This document shows, one piece after another, positions 32,370 to 43,735 of a stretch of DNA of 64,000 nt. The DNA is taken from NCBI GenBank assembly GCA_025201375.1, contig JAIWZP010000046.1:124001-188000 (forward strand). The letters are read 5' to 3'. Under the pieces are notes generated by a model that had not been told where the DNA came from, made no database searches, and was given only the letters and a program-made list of their open reading frames with translations. The stretch comes from Gongronella butleri (taxonomy: Eukaryota; Mucoromycota; Mucoromycetes; Mucorales; Cunninghamellaceae). The first letter of the stretch is position 1; each line of letters starts with the position of its first letter. A program made the position numbers and the translations under genes.

Positions 32370-33363
32370 ATGTCCTCCGCCTATGGCAGCGCCGCAATCC
32401 CTAAACCCACGCCAAAGGCGCCCCTGAGCTCCATTCTGCCAATGCAAAAGTCATTGCGCAATGGCGTCCACGCTACATTGCACAGAATCGAGCCTGACAA
32501 TGAGGCCCTCATTGCTTTCCTTTTCAACCTCGTCAACACCGAAATTGAGGATGGGTACGAACACCAAAAATGAACCTGAAACAAAGCATCAATGCTAGTA
32601 ATTGGCTCATCTGACGCTTTTTTTTTTCTTGCGCAATTTGCCCCACGATTTAGATCGACCTATCCTCAAGAGAACATCTTTGACATGGACGGGTTCTTGG
32701 CCTACTTTTTGGCGTGAGTGATCGAATTTTTTTTTTTTTAAAACGCATCGGCTCATGAAAATGCGTCATTGATCCACAGGTACGACGCATTCGTGCTCGT
32801 CAAGGGCGACACAGTGCCCAACAAGGCCGAGGACATGGAGGAGAACGTACTCGGCACCTTTTACGTCAAGCCAAACTACCCGTAAGCGCGGCATAAAAGA
32901 AAAAAAAAGGGAGAATCGCTCTATCAACTCACTTTTTACCCTGTTTTCCAGTGTAAGACATGCCACGAAAAAAGGCACCCAAGCGGCATTCTGAGAGACA
33001 GAGAGATGGAGATTAGAAAGGGGGAGTTGCAGCGCGAGAGAACACGTCGCGTTGGTGGCCTAACATGCTTTTTAGGGCCGATGCTCACACATTTGTAATG
33101 CTGGGTTCTTCACGTCGCGTGTGCACCGTGGCTACGGTGCGGGTGTGGCCATGGGCGAGAGCTTCCCACTGATTGGGGCCACGCTCGGCTACGCGGCATC
33201 CGTGTTCAACTTGGTCTTTGCTAACAATGAGGCATCTGTGAAAATCTGGCGCAAACTCGGCTTCACAGAGACTGGCCGTATCCCCAAGGCTGGCAGACTC
33301 AACAACAGCCCCGAGCTCGTGGATGCCATCATCTTTTACAAGGATTTTTCTGCTTCAAGTTAA
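32370..33363 (+). CDS. GNAT N-acetyltransferase of the Mpr1 type, with an apparent 1-nt exon
   Basis: Exons: 32370-32554, 32654-32713, 32780-32881, 32952 (a single T) and 33076-33363; 211 residues. Recognisable blocks are GTFYVKPNYP then GRCSHICNAGF, YAASVFNLVFANNEASVKIW, KLGFTETGRIPKAG and DAIIFYKDF, the pattern of yeast Mpr1-like acetyltransferases (which acetylate proline analogues such as azetidine-2-carboxylate) and related GNATs. The acetyl-CoA loop lies around RVHRGYGAGVAMGE. The proline codon of KPNYP is split CC / T / start of GGC: a single intron from 32882 to 33075 would shift frame and hit an early stop, whereas the T at 32952 sits between a strong acceptor (TTTTCCAG) and a strong donor (GTAAGA) and restores the conserved PG junction. 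The alternative is a 1-base assembly error. Confidence 0.85.
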
Positions 33364-33606
33364 TTAAAATACCACTTTTTTCTTCCTCGCCACGGTATTT
33401 TTTTTTTTAGATAAAAACAACAATAAAAAATAATTGGCAGGATTTATTGCAACTACAATCATGAGGAGCGACGCTGGGACGTGTCACGGCCATCCGTTCC
33501 TCTCGGCCAAAAGTGTTGGGTAATATATAGTGTAGAAATTCGAGTCAAAGCGGGCGAAAAATAAAGAAAAAGCGCAAAAAGCGGGGACGCGGGTGTCGAT
33601 CCTTGT
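33364..33606. other. Convergent 3' spacer
   Basis: Lies between the stops of the acetyltransferase and the v-SNARE. AATAAAAAATAA near 33421 on the plus strand is a candidate poly(A) signal. No gene seen. Confidence 0.5.
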
Positions 33607-34247
33607 TTATCCAGACGTGGTGGGCGCAGGGCTGCTGCCGCCGCTGTTGTTGTGCTGCTGGGTACCAACGACGGAACCTAATGAGTGAAAAAAAAAAATA
33701 AAATCAAAAAACGAGCCCATTTGATGCCAATTCTTGCGATTATTTCTTTGCCAAGGCAGCGGGCATGCTTACCGATGATGATGCCCAGAATGACGAGAAT
33801 CGTGACGCCAATGATGATCTTCCACTTGAGATCCTTCCACCACATGCGCTTTCGTACTTGATTGGCGCCTCGGCGGAAGTGGCCGGCCGTCGACTGCAAA
33901 TCCTCTATCGTGCCGGCAAAAAAGAAGCAAGGTCAGTCGCCTTTTTCATGGCAGAATAGCCCCCAATGACAATCCTTACAAGCACACCGTGGCTCCAATC
34001 CCACCCATTACCATCTTTTTTTTTTTCCACAATAATCCACTTGTTTTTTCCATTTTTACTTACCAGTCTTTCCTCGCAAGTCGTCAAGACGCTCACCACG
34101 CTGCATCACCTTGTCGATGTTCTCCTGCATGATGTTCACCACCTCGTCGACTTGCTGCTGCACTTGTTGTGTCTTTTGAGGGCCCTGCGAGCTGTTGCCG
34201 CCTTGCAGGCTGTTGTTTGGCACATATGGGTCGTAGGGAGAAGCCAT
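33607..34247 (-). CDS. Synaptobrevin-type v-SNARE (Snc1/Syb1-like)
   Basis: Minus-strand exons 34247-34064, 33904-33773 and 33677-33607; 128 residues. After a short variable N-terminus the R-SNARE motif runs from about residue 26 (QQVQQQVDEVVNIMQENIDK). The ionic-layer arginine is Arg50 in VMQRGERLDDLRGK, followed by EDLQSTAGHFRRGANQVRKR. The juxtamembrane MWWKDLKWK and the tail anchor IIIGVTILVILGIIIG complete the protein, plus a short Gly/Ser/Pro luminal tail. The RGERL and WWK features are typical of exocytic synaptobrevins, which pair with Sso/Sec9 t-SNAREs to fuse secretory vesicles with the plasma membrane. No missing layer residue is seen. Confidence 0.94.
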
Positions 34248-35389
34248 TGTTTGTTTTTAGTAGAATCAAGAGATTTGAAAAAGAAAAAAGAAGAAGGGGT
34301 AAAAAGAAAAAAAAAAGAAAAGTAATGGGAAAAAAAAAAAAAAAGGGCCAAGACCACTACCGCCCTAGCGCACCAAATTCTTTTTTTGTCACGGGCTGCA
34401 TCTGAATCTCCGCCAAGCCCGCTGGCGCTTCACATCCCCATTGGTCGATCCGTCCGGCCTGGAAAAGGACCAAACCAAGACCCAAAAAAGGCACGCCCCA
34501 TTCCCAGCCAAAGTGGCTCATGCGCACATTTTGTCATTGATTGCGCGGACCACCTTCAATGTGGGACAACGTGGCCCACGGTCTCAATCCTTCGAATCCA
34601 AAGGCATCTGAGGAGATCGTACAGAAAAGGATGAAAAAGCGGGAAAAATGATTTATCACTCAAATGATGGCATCTTTTGCTGGCGGAATCGATGCTTTAT
34701 CAAAGGAAGCACCAAGTGCAGGATGTGGATGCTATCGGCGGTCACGAGGAATGACGTCTGTGCAAGACGCCCAATCATCTCAATGGCCTATCAATTTTAA
34801 ATGGGGATACAGGCACCATTGGATCAGCAAGGATCACTCATTGCAAGCGCCATTGTTTCTCGGCAGTCTCTTGGCCATCGCATGATTCTGGTTTTCATCT
34901 TGCGATATCGTGGTTTACGTGTATCGTTTTGACATTTAACTCGTAAATCGACATTTTGCTCATTTCAAGCTATTCATTTCAATTAAATAATGTCCTTTCC
35001 ATTGTAGTATTATACGCTTTGTTGTGAAGGTTTCATGTTGTGCATTAAAACCAGAGAATGATAGATGGCGGACGAGAAATTTCGCGAAAAGCATTTCTTT
35101 GTAGTATTTTGGTTCATTTACAATGAAATAGAAGCCTGCAAGGCTATCTTTTCTTGCACCAGCAAATCCATGTGTTTCTCGTTCAAATGAGCCCATCCGT
35201 CAAGTGCTGCGGTCACAGGATGGCGAGCAAACACGATTTTCGAAAATCACGGATTTCCCAAGGGATACAGTCAGCAGGAAATTCGAGAAATTTAGGTCCT
35301 CAGATCGCCACGCCATTCAACCACATGGTACATCGCACATCAGAACCGACCAAAACACAATAAAATACACGATTCCATTGATTGATTTT
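34248..35389. other. Second gene-poor stretch, part 1
   Basis: Upstream region of the v-SNARE gene, then low-complexity AT-richer DNA. No gene is supported. Confidence 0.45.
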
Positions 35390-35790
35390 CGCGTAAAGCG
35401 AAAAAAGCTGCGAATTTTTAGCTCACGGTAAAGTCAACGAAAAATTGCCGCAGTGCCTCGTAAGTTATCTCGTCAGAAAGACCACGATGTGAAGGGCCCA
35501 CGGGCGTCGGTGATCTGTGAAAAAAGATGGTTTTTGGCAGAGTTTACGCGAAAGCAAAGTTAAGCCTGAAGATTCGACGCGTGATAAACCGCGTCACGCC
35601 TCGCGTGACACGCGCCGGGTTCTACTCAAACCCATGCACACAGGGTCTCACTTGCTAGTGGACGCGTTGGTGCGGTTCAAAGGACGCGTTTTTCCCGTGC
35701 AATTCGCGATTGAAATTTAATTTCAAATCTCGAATTGTTCGTCAACCAGCAGGTCGACCCCACACTATTTTGGCATTTTTCGCGGTTTCG
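35390..35790 (-). repeat. Dispersed repeat family R1, copy 3 (inverted)
   Basis: The reverse complement aligns by eye with 18050-18450: shared AACGCGTCCACTAGCAAG-like and GACGCGGTTTATCACGCGTC blocks, and a TTTTTTCACAG site at about 35515-35525. A final reading frame reaches a stop at 35420-35418 and encodes SHRGLSDEITYEALRQFFVD then FTVS. Amino-acid changes relative to the other copies are mostly conservative. The acceptor-like CAG of copies 1 and 2 reads CAC here, with an AG two bases on. Confidence 0.72.
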
Positions 35791-36494
35791 CCATGCGATT
35801 CTTTTTGTGGGAGAGTTTGACGCCATTCTGAGGACCTGATTTTTCGATTTTGGTTTTGGAGCTCGGCACACCTGTTTTCTCATTTTGCGCGTTGAGCTTC
35901 ACAACGACTTGCTACGGCCGCAAGCTGCGCCCCGGTCAGTGTTTCCAGGCTGCCGCTTTATATTGAAGCGCGTTGCAGGGCTTTGCATCGCACCGTTGGC
36001 AAGCTGCGCCATGATTTGGCCTTAAAACAATCACTTATAGAGCAACTTTTTGAAATCTCGTTTAAGAGACCCTCTATTTGAGCCAGATGATGATGGACAC
36101 TGGACTCAAATTATTTTGAATTTTCCTGCGATGGGTCAGTACAATCTTCCGGCATTGCGGGGAAAGTGTGAAACAGCAGCCAATCTATTCTTTTTTGCGT
36201 TTCCCTAAAACAAAGCAGATTTCCGCAGAAGTTTTTCACTCTTCCGGTTTGAATGAGCTCTTGGCAAAAAGCAATTGGATGAAAAAATCGCGATCGTCCA
36301 AAGGGTGATCGTCCAAAAGCACAGAAAAAAAATTGTCTTTTGACACCGCTGTGCGCAGCCATGGTAAGTTGGTTTAACCTTTCATCTGATCAAATTCACG
36401 CTCCGCTTGGAGAGCCAGGCATGTGCACATAAAAGTGCACTGCTCTTTTTTTTTTTTGGGCTTGCCTTTTTTTCTCTCTTTTTTCATTTTTTCA
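35791..36494. other. Second gene-poor stretch, part 2
   Basis: Unassigned sequence up to the OXLD1-like start. A T-rich tract at 36447-36490 is its probable leader. Confidence 0.45.
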
Positions 36495-37177
36495 ATGCTT
36501 TTGCGGACAAGAGCGACGCCGCTCTGTGTCAAGCGCTTGTACCATACACGATACAATGGATATTGGTCCCTGATACTCGAACAGGCGACGCCAACCAAGC
36601 CACTGCCGTCGTTGCCGGCGTCGCCACGACCAACAACAGCCTTGCCACCACCCACAACGTCACAAACACAACAGCTGACGGCCTCGCCGCCTTCTCAGGA
36701 GGCCCTGACGTCTGACCTGCACGACCAACAGCAACCGCCACGGCCGCAATTTGTCTGGCTGCGCGGTGAGCAGCTCGCAATCCCACAAAAACCGCCACCC
36801 GCCGAGAATTGCTGCATGAGGCAAGTCCACCGCGACAACAAAGCACCTATCTGACCCTTTTTTTCTTTCTTCATTTCTGGTCTCTAGTGGCTGTGCCTAT
36901 TGGTATGCGATCGTCGATGACCCAAGAAAAAACAATGAAATTCATCGTTTTTTTCTTGATTTTTGCTAGTGTGTACGATATTTACGAAGAAGACATGGAC
37001 ACGTACCGGGAAGAAATGGAGCAATTGCGGCAGCGGTTCAGTGACGCGGGCGAGCCTTTGCCCGAGGCACTTCAGGGCGGCAAGTCAGGCGGCCAGGCCG
37101 ATGATGACGACGACGATGACATGGATCCGACCATGCGCGCCTTTCGCGCCCTCGAAAAAAAGCTGGCAGCCTCGTGA
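36495..37177 (+). CDS. OXLD1-like protein (oxidoreductase-like domain), probably mitochondrial
   Basis: Exons 36495-36820, 36888-36902 (15 nt) and 36970-37177; 182 residues. The start MLLRTRATPLCVKRLYHTRY is Arg-rich and acid-free, as in a mitochondrial presequence. A Pro/Thr-rich linker leads to KPPPAENCCMSGCAYCVYDI then YEEDMDTYREEMEQL, the cysteine signature of the oxidoreductase-like domain (PPxPxNCC-x-SGC-x-x-CVW/YDIY). This motif exists only when all three exons are joined. The first intron has a GC donor (ATGAG|GCAAGT) and the middle exon is 15 nt (encoding most of SGCAY). The tail is acidic (DDDDDDDMD) with a terminal helix. The biochemical function of the family is not established; the cysteines suggest metal or redox chemistry. 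Confidence 0.85.
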
Positions 37178-37432
37178 TACCCTCGCAACCCGATTACACA
37201 TTAGAGTACCATTAAAACAACATTTGGATGCAATTGGCGTCTTTATTAATCATGTTTTGCGTGTCTTTCAAAAGAAGCAGGATATCAATTGGAATTTCAG
37301 TAAAATACAAGGCCAAAGAAGAATTAAAAAAAAAAATAGGCACGAGGGATCGACGGAAAAAAAAGGGGAAGGGGTGATCTATACAGGTACAATTGTGGTT
37401 TAAAAAAAGGGAGTGGAAACAGAAAAAAAAAT
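37178..37432. other. Convergent spacer
   Basis: Short 3' region between OXLD1-like and the P450 reductase stops; no gene seen. Confidence 0.5.
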
Positions 37433-39850
37433 CTAGCTCCAGACGTCTTCTTGGTAGCGTCCAGAGGCGCGCAGCTGCTTGACAAAGGCATTGGCCTTTT
37501 CTGGGGTGCGGTCACCAAACTGTTGTGCCAATTCGACAATGGTTTCATTGACACATTTTGCCATGGACTTTGCGTCGCCACAAACGTAGATGTACGCGCC
37601 CTTTTGAAGGAGGTTCCACATATTTTCGCCATGCTCCTTGAGGCGGTGCTGCACGTACACTTTTTGATCGGATTCGCGCGAAAAGGCAGTGATCAGGCGC
37701 GATTGGCCATTGTCGTCGCCATCGGCGAGCAATTTGAACAAGTCGGGCCATTCGTCGTCGTACAAAAAGTCTTGTTGCGAGTGTCTGCAGCCAAAGAACA
37801 GGATAGTGGGGCCCACGGCGCGCCCGTCGCGTTTGATGGCGGCGCGTTCACGCACAAATCCACGGAATGGCGCGACACCGGTGCCGGGGCCAATCATGAT
37901 CACAGGCAGGCTCGTGTTGCGTGGCAATTTGAATTGCGAGCGGCGCACGTGGACAGGCAGCTTGCACAATTGGCCTTTGACAAACAACGCATTGCGCGGA
38001 CCGGCAAGATCATAGTCGGGTATGGCGGGCTCGACGTCCAATTGGTGTTGCGCCGCATGGATCCGGTACAAGTAATTGGTGTTGACGCCGTAAACAGTTC
38101 TTTCCGGGGTGGGCTCCGGGTTGTACGCGAGCGTGACGGCCGTGGCCGAGATGTTGGTCGGCTGTTCCTTGGCCGACGACGAAATCGAGTAATAACGAGG
38201 CTGCAGGCGCGACACGCACTCGACAATCAGGTCAAACGGCACATTGGCAAACGAGGCGGATGGGTCGTCGGAGTTTGAAAGCACGTATTCGAGGACTTCG
38301 CCGAGATTACGCACGGCATCGCTGACGTGCAGCTTGTAATGGTCCTTGTCCGAGGCTAATTGCTGCAGTGCATCACGCACCGCGTCATTGGGTGCGAATT
38401 CCACGAGCGACGCCAGCGCCGCGCGCGACGGAATGGCACAAATATCCAAGTAATGTGAGAAAATGGCCCTGTACGAGCTTGGGGTCGGGAATGGATGCTG
38501 CTTGGACGCGGCGGGATCCGTCGCTTGCACCTTGACCACCGAATCCAGTTGGTCGCCAAGCCCCAGCAGCGATGCAAGACGTGAAATCTGCTCGGAATTG
38601 TTCGTCGGCCAAATCGCAACGTGGTCACCCGTCTGGTACGACAAATTCGTCCCCGAGATGTCAATGTCCAAATGCAGACAATGACGATCACTGCCTTGTT
38701 TGAACAATTGTCGACTCGACAAAGGCGCATTGTACGGCCGCTTGGCGTCATAAATCACTTCCCTATCATAAACCAAAAAAAAAAAAAAATGAGCCCAAAT
38801 GAGTCCCCCAATGGCATTCCAATTTTTCCCCCCCTCAATGGGCTAAAAATTACTTTGCATTGGATTTCTCGGCCAATTCGCCATAGTACACGTCCTTTTC
38901 GTCAAACGAGGTCAGTGGATCGACACCAAAGGCGGGCTCGCGCGGCCCAGCGCGCGCACTATTCTCATCGACGCCCAAGGCCTTGCAAAACGCGGGCCAC
39001 ATGGTGTCTTGCCACGCAAGAAAGTCCTCCTCGAGCGAGCTGTCATCGTCGCCCTCGCCGCGCTCGCCAATGCGCTCGGCACCGAGGCTCGTCAGCTTGT
39101 TGTCGAGACTGCGCGCCACTTCGTTATAGTGCTCGTACGTCTTGTTGCCTAAACCAAACACAATATATCGCAATTGCTTCAATGGCTTGTCCGACCCGTC
39201 CATCGATGAGAATTGCGGCGCATCGTTCATCAACATCTCCCAAAAATCGACGGCATTGTCCGTGGGCTCGCCTAAAAGTAGATGAAAAAAGATGAAATTT
39301 AATAAATGCCATCGTCTGTGCAACCATGTGGGGCATTACCTTCGCCATAGGTGGCCATGACAAACACGGCGAGCGAGTCGTTTGGCAGCGTGTCAAGGTA
39401 CGTCAGGTCAAACAGCTCAATGTCGGCCGTCATGGCATTGACGCCATATTTCTGATGACAATCCTTGGCAAGCCGAGCTGCAAAATCCTCGGCCGTGCCT
39501 GTCTGAGAGCCGTAAAAGAAGATCACGCGACGATCCTAATGCAAAAAAACAAAAAAAAAATGAATACAAATGAGCCCTTTTATTGCTCAGCAAGTCGCCT
39601 TATCGCATTTTTTTACCTGCTGCTGCATCACTTTGACAAAGTTTCTTTCGGGCTTTTTGGGCGAATTGGTCACTGTCGAGGCATTGGACGACGTGGGCGA
39701 CGCCGTGCGCGTGTTGACAGCCGTAGCGCCAGCGTCTTGCGACGAAAAAAACACCTTGCGCGTGAGCCACGCAATAACACCAAGGCCAACGGTGCCAAGG
39801 ACAATCATATCCATGCTGGCTCGTAGCCGACGAGTCGGTTGGCTGGTCAT
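37433..39850 (-). CDS. NADPH-cytochrome P450 reductase
   Basis: Minus-strand exons 39850-39617, 39535-39340, 39271-38854 and 38762-37433; 725 residues. An N-terminal anchor (MDMIVLGTVGLGVIAWLTRK; a second in-frame ATG at 39814 starts exactly there) puts the enzyme on the ER membrane. The flavodoxin-like FMN domain has VIFFYGSQTGTAEDFAARLA, VMATYGEGEPTDNA and YIVFGLGNKTYEHYN. The FAD/NADPH half has RYYSISSSAKEQP (FAD), GPGTGVAPFRGFVRER and ILFFGCRHSQQDFLY (NADPH), then YVCGDAKSMAKCV and the terminal EDVWS whose Trp stacks on FAD. All key motifs are intact. It passes electrons from NADPH to P450s (for example sterol 14-demethylase), squalene epoxidase and other acceptors. Full length and typical. 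Confidence 0.95.
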
Positions 39851-41881
39851 AATACCGGAATGGAAAAAGAAAAAAACGAAAAAAAAGCAAAAAAGCTGAA
39901 GAAAAGGAAAAGAAGAAGTCAGTCTGTCTCCCCCACATCATCCGTTCCTTTTTTTTTTTCTGCTCCAAAGCCTATGTTTAAACCCCGCAATGACCGGCAC
40001 AATCATATGAAGACTAGCCATGTCACCCAAGACAATCAAATCAAGGGCACCTTGTCCATCTTGGCTCAAATCCCATCCCACGGTTGCTTCTTTTGTCCTA
40101 CACCTGATTTCATCTACTTTGGCATGAACTTCACAGCCAAAACCAAGCCGCAATTTTGCTCGGCTTTCTTCAAAACAGAGAAAGACGCGCAGCCCATCGC
40201 TCAAAAACAAAAGTAAAAAAAAAACTTGCCAGCCAGAGGGGCAAAGCTGACGTATGTTCAATTGTGACAAGAAAGGCAACGTTGGGGTTGCAAAAAAAAG
40301 GCGGCCCACATGCCCGCCAGCGACGCATGCCGTGAAAATGAAAAAAAGGCGGGGCCAATCTTTTGATCTTTTTGCGCCCTTTTTTGATTTGACATCCACC
40401 AACCACGTTGCAACAGCCCGCCATGCAAGGGGGGCCATGCCGACGAATGCCACAAAATAAACACTAAAAAGATGCGCCGTCCACCTTGCATGAAAACAAA
40501 AAAAAAAAAAAAGATGGGGAAACCCATGCAATTGGGTTCCTACCATGGCCATCGCCCTTTCCCCCTCCCCCCGCCAGGTGTACTTTGCTACCATGAACAC
40601 ATTGTTCCTTGGATCCATTGGTAGATCTTGCTACGTATTCCGATCGCTGCTTCTTTTTCTCTCTTTTACCCCTTAATTTGAAAAAAAAAGCACATGGCGT
40701 GTTCCATTGTCATCATTTTTTTTTTACCCTTCACTCCCCGCACGCCACACCGTGCTAAAATTTGGCACTAATGCTTCCCCTGCCTCCCCAGCTGTCACCA
40801 TCAGCCCGAGATTTCATCTTTTCAGATGAAAAAAAAAAGCAAAACATTTGGTCACGGGGCATCTCGTTGTCTTTTTGCGGGGAACCTCTCGCCAAATGGA
40901 TGGGGGGGGGAAGCGTGCAATGCCTGATCCATTTTTGCTGAATGGCACGGTGTGCACAAGCAGAAAATAATAAAAAAAAATCAGGAACCAATGGGAATAA
41001 GACGGCCCGTCGACCCGGTGCGCGTGCCTCGCGCCTTCTTCCCCCACGCGGCCAGGTGCCTGCAACGGAATTGGCATGTCTTGCATGAGGTGCGTCGAGG
41101 AAAAAAAAGTTGCCAATGGTACGCGGCAATCGTGGGAATTGCCATGGCAACGACTGCGCACACCCGTCAGCGCCAATTGCCCATCTCAGTTGTGCCATTA
41201 AGATGCTACTCCATGGTGCGCTGCTCTCAGGAAGACCAGGTAGCTTCGATGCTCGTGCCCAATCAAAAATCGGAGGCATCTTTTTTTTTTTTTTTTTTTA
41301 CGCACTTTATCTATTTTCATAGCATTGACCACTCGAGCATCATAAAAGGACACTGGAGAAGCGCATTCGATTCTTGCTTTTATATATAGCGTTTGCCTTG
41401 GCTGGATAATAATCGACGCGAAATGAAAGAGAAAAAGCGCTTTATCACGCGTCAATGCCACCGCGACGCCATTTTTACCATCATGAGGTCCATGGCATCA
41501 GGTGTGCGAGGATTGTACCTTGTGAATGAACCGTGCCCCATGTCGGAACAAGGTCTTAACGAGCCACAATGATCAAAGAAAGTGGGGAAAAACTCGTATT
41601 TGAAAAAACTAGTTTGAAAAAAACGATTGCCAATTCGGTGTGAGCGTTGACATGAACACTATCGCGCCATGTTTCCCGAACTCTTGTGCAACGACGCGAG
41701 CGACAAAGATGCAGCTTTAAACCCAGAGTCCATCAAGAAAAGATCAAGAAATGCGCTGATTTTGCCTTTTTGGCGCCCATCCAGAATTGAAAAAAAGTAC
41801 ATTTAGCTCCTTTTTTATAATACAAGAATACAGGATGATCTACAATGAGCAATTGGGGAGATGGGGGACGGGGGAACGAAA
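39851..41881. other. 2-kb intergenic region
   Basis: Between the reductase start and the aldolase stop. Several poly(A)/poly(T) runs (40498-40512, 41281-41299), a G-run at 40902-40910 and no supported gene. Confidence 0.5.
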
Positions 41882-42960
41882 TTACAAGGTCTTTTCATAG
41901 GCGATGGCGGCCTCAAAAGCCTTTGCAATCTTGGCCTTGACTTCGTCCGAGACCTCGCGCAGAGGGCAGCGCGAGGGACCACCATAGTTGTTGAAGGAAT
42001 CCAGGCCACCCTTGATGCCGGGAAGACCATAGTAGCGGCAGAGAACATTGTCGGGCTCGACCAATTGCTGCTGCAACTTGACAGCCTCGGCATGCTTGCC
42101 CTGCTCATACAGAGTTTGCAACAAGACGCAAGACTTGGGCAACAGGTTACCCAAACCAACAATGCTGCCCTGCGAACCAACAGTCAACGCAGGCAAGGCA
42201 AAGTTCGTGGAGCCAGCCAGCAAGTTGAAACCTGATTATACAAATATAAAAAAAGAAAAAATAACGAAAAATGAGCATCCCCTTTTTTTTTTCTCACGCA
42301 ACCGGTCCAATTGCTCTCCCCTGGATCGCGTTTTCCCAGATCCCGTGGTCCATGCAGAAATTTGGGGGGGGGTTCCTTACCAGTGCCTTCCGTCTTGATG
42401 GCCAAGCCGCCAACCTTGCCAATGTTGCCATCGGTGCCCTTGATGGCGGCAATGTTCTTGTGCTGCGCGAGCTTGGCAATGACAGCTTCGCTGAGGTCAA
42501 TGCCCTGGGTGACACCAGGGTAGTTGTAGATGATGATGGGAATGGGCGACTCGTCGGCAATGCGCTCGAAAAAGTCAATGTGCGCTTGATCATCCATGCT
42601 GCCAACATAGTACGAGGGCGGCAAGACCATCGCGTATTGAGCACCGGCGGCGGCGGCATCCTTGGTCAACTTGAGCGTCGCGCGCACGGAACCCGAGCCC
42701 GTGCCAGCAATGATCGTCAAGGAAGGATCATACTTTTCCACAAACTTCTTGGTGTGCTGCACAACCTGGACGCGCTCATCATCGGTCAAGTGCACCGCCT
42801 CGCCACTCGAGCCCATAATCACAAGGCCAGCAAGACCCTTGTTCGACAAGAAAGCAATGTGCTTCTCAAGAGCTTCAAAGTCCAAATCTTCATTGGCCAA
42901 GAAAAAATTGGGGATGGGCACATAGACGCCAGACGCAATACGAAGAGGAGCAGGAGCCAT
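41882..42960 (-). CDS. DHDPS/N-acetylneuraminate lyase superfamily aldolase (HOGA-like)
   Basis: Minus-strand exons 42960-42381 and 42231-41882; 309 residues, the normal size for this TIM-barrel family. Early substrate-binding segment LVIMGSSGEAVHLTDDER matches the family GTTGE motif. The catalytic Tyr145 lies in PIIIYNYPG and the Schiff-base Lys174 in AAIKGTDGN. Fungi make lysine through aminoadipate, so a biosynthetic dihydrodipicolinate synthase is unlikely; 4-hydroxy-2-oxoglutarate aldolase or a related sugar-acid aldolase fits better, by inference. Start MAPAPLRIASGVYVPIPNFF is typical; an in-frame ATG at 43041 lies in low-complexity DNA and is not favoured. Confidence 0.88.
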
Positions 42961-43735
42961 GGTTGAGATTGTGATTTTTTTTAAAAAAAAAAAAGTGTGT
43001 GGGGAAAAGTGAAAAAAGAAAGAAAAAAGCGGGGAAATCACACCATCTTGCTAGTTTTCGTTTTTTTATACGACTGGGTCGAGCGGGGTGCGCCGCGTCA
43101 GGGCCTCTCGGCGAATAAACAGCTTGGGAGACCCCCTATTTCCCCGAGAATTTTTGTACCCGCGCATCCGCAGAATCGGGAAAGCGTTAGCACGGTTGTT
43201 TCAGGGTCCCTTCCCCCCTTTTTTTTTTCCCTCGTCCATCGGCTGTGCACCTCGTGCTCAATGATGGGTCCCCGAGAGGACGGCAATTGGCTTGATTGTC
43301 CTGTGGTGGTCAAGAAGAAAAAAAAAGAAAAAAAGAAAAAGAGCCATCATGGCCTCATTTCTTGTTTTTGTCGTGCCATCTTGATTGCTAGGCCATCCGA
43401 CTCGTTAAGGTTTGCAGCCTAGTTGCCAATTCGTGCTCTCATTGAGCGGGGTCCAAGCTTATGTGAGCAACGTGTCCCGTTAAAGGACGGTCTGTCACCC
43501 AGGTGTCCTTTTTTTGGGGGTGGGGATCTGGCGGACGCGCTCTTTTTTTCTGTTCCTTTTCTCCTTGATAAGCTTGAGCAATGTTACTTTTAGTGTACTA
43601 ATACATGGAATCATGGGGGAGGGGGTGTAAAAAGGCATAAAAAAAGAAAAAAAGAAAAAGTGGCAAAGCTGCGCAATGAATTGGGGTGTGCGGGGGATGA
43701 GATGAAAAAAAAAAATGAAGAGTTAATAAATAGGT
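42961..43735. other. Intergenic spacer
   Basis: Promoter side of the aldolase and 3' side of the WD40 gene. It has A- and T-runs and two G-runs but no supported gene. Confidence 0.5.

Noticed and set aside
32882..33075. A single intron joining 32881 to 33076 in the acetyltransferase
   Set aside because: It leaves the downstream conserved block out of frame with an early stop. The model with the 1-nt exon was preferred.
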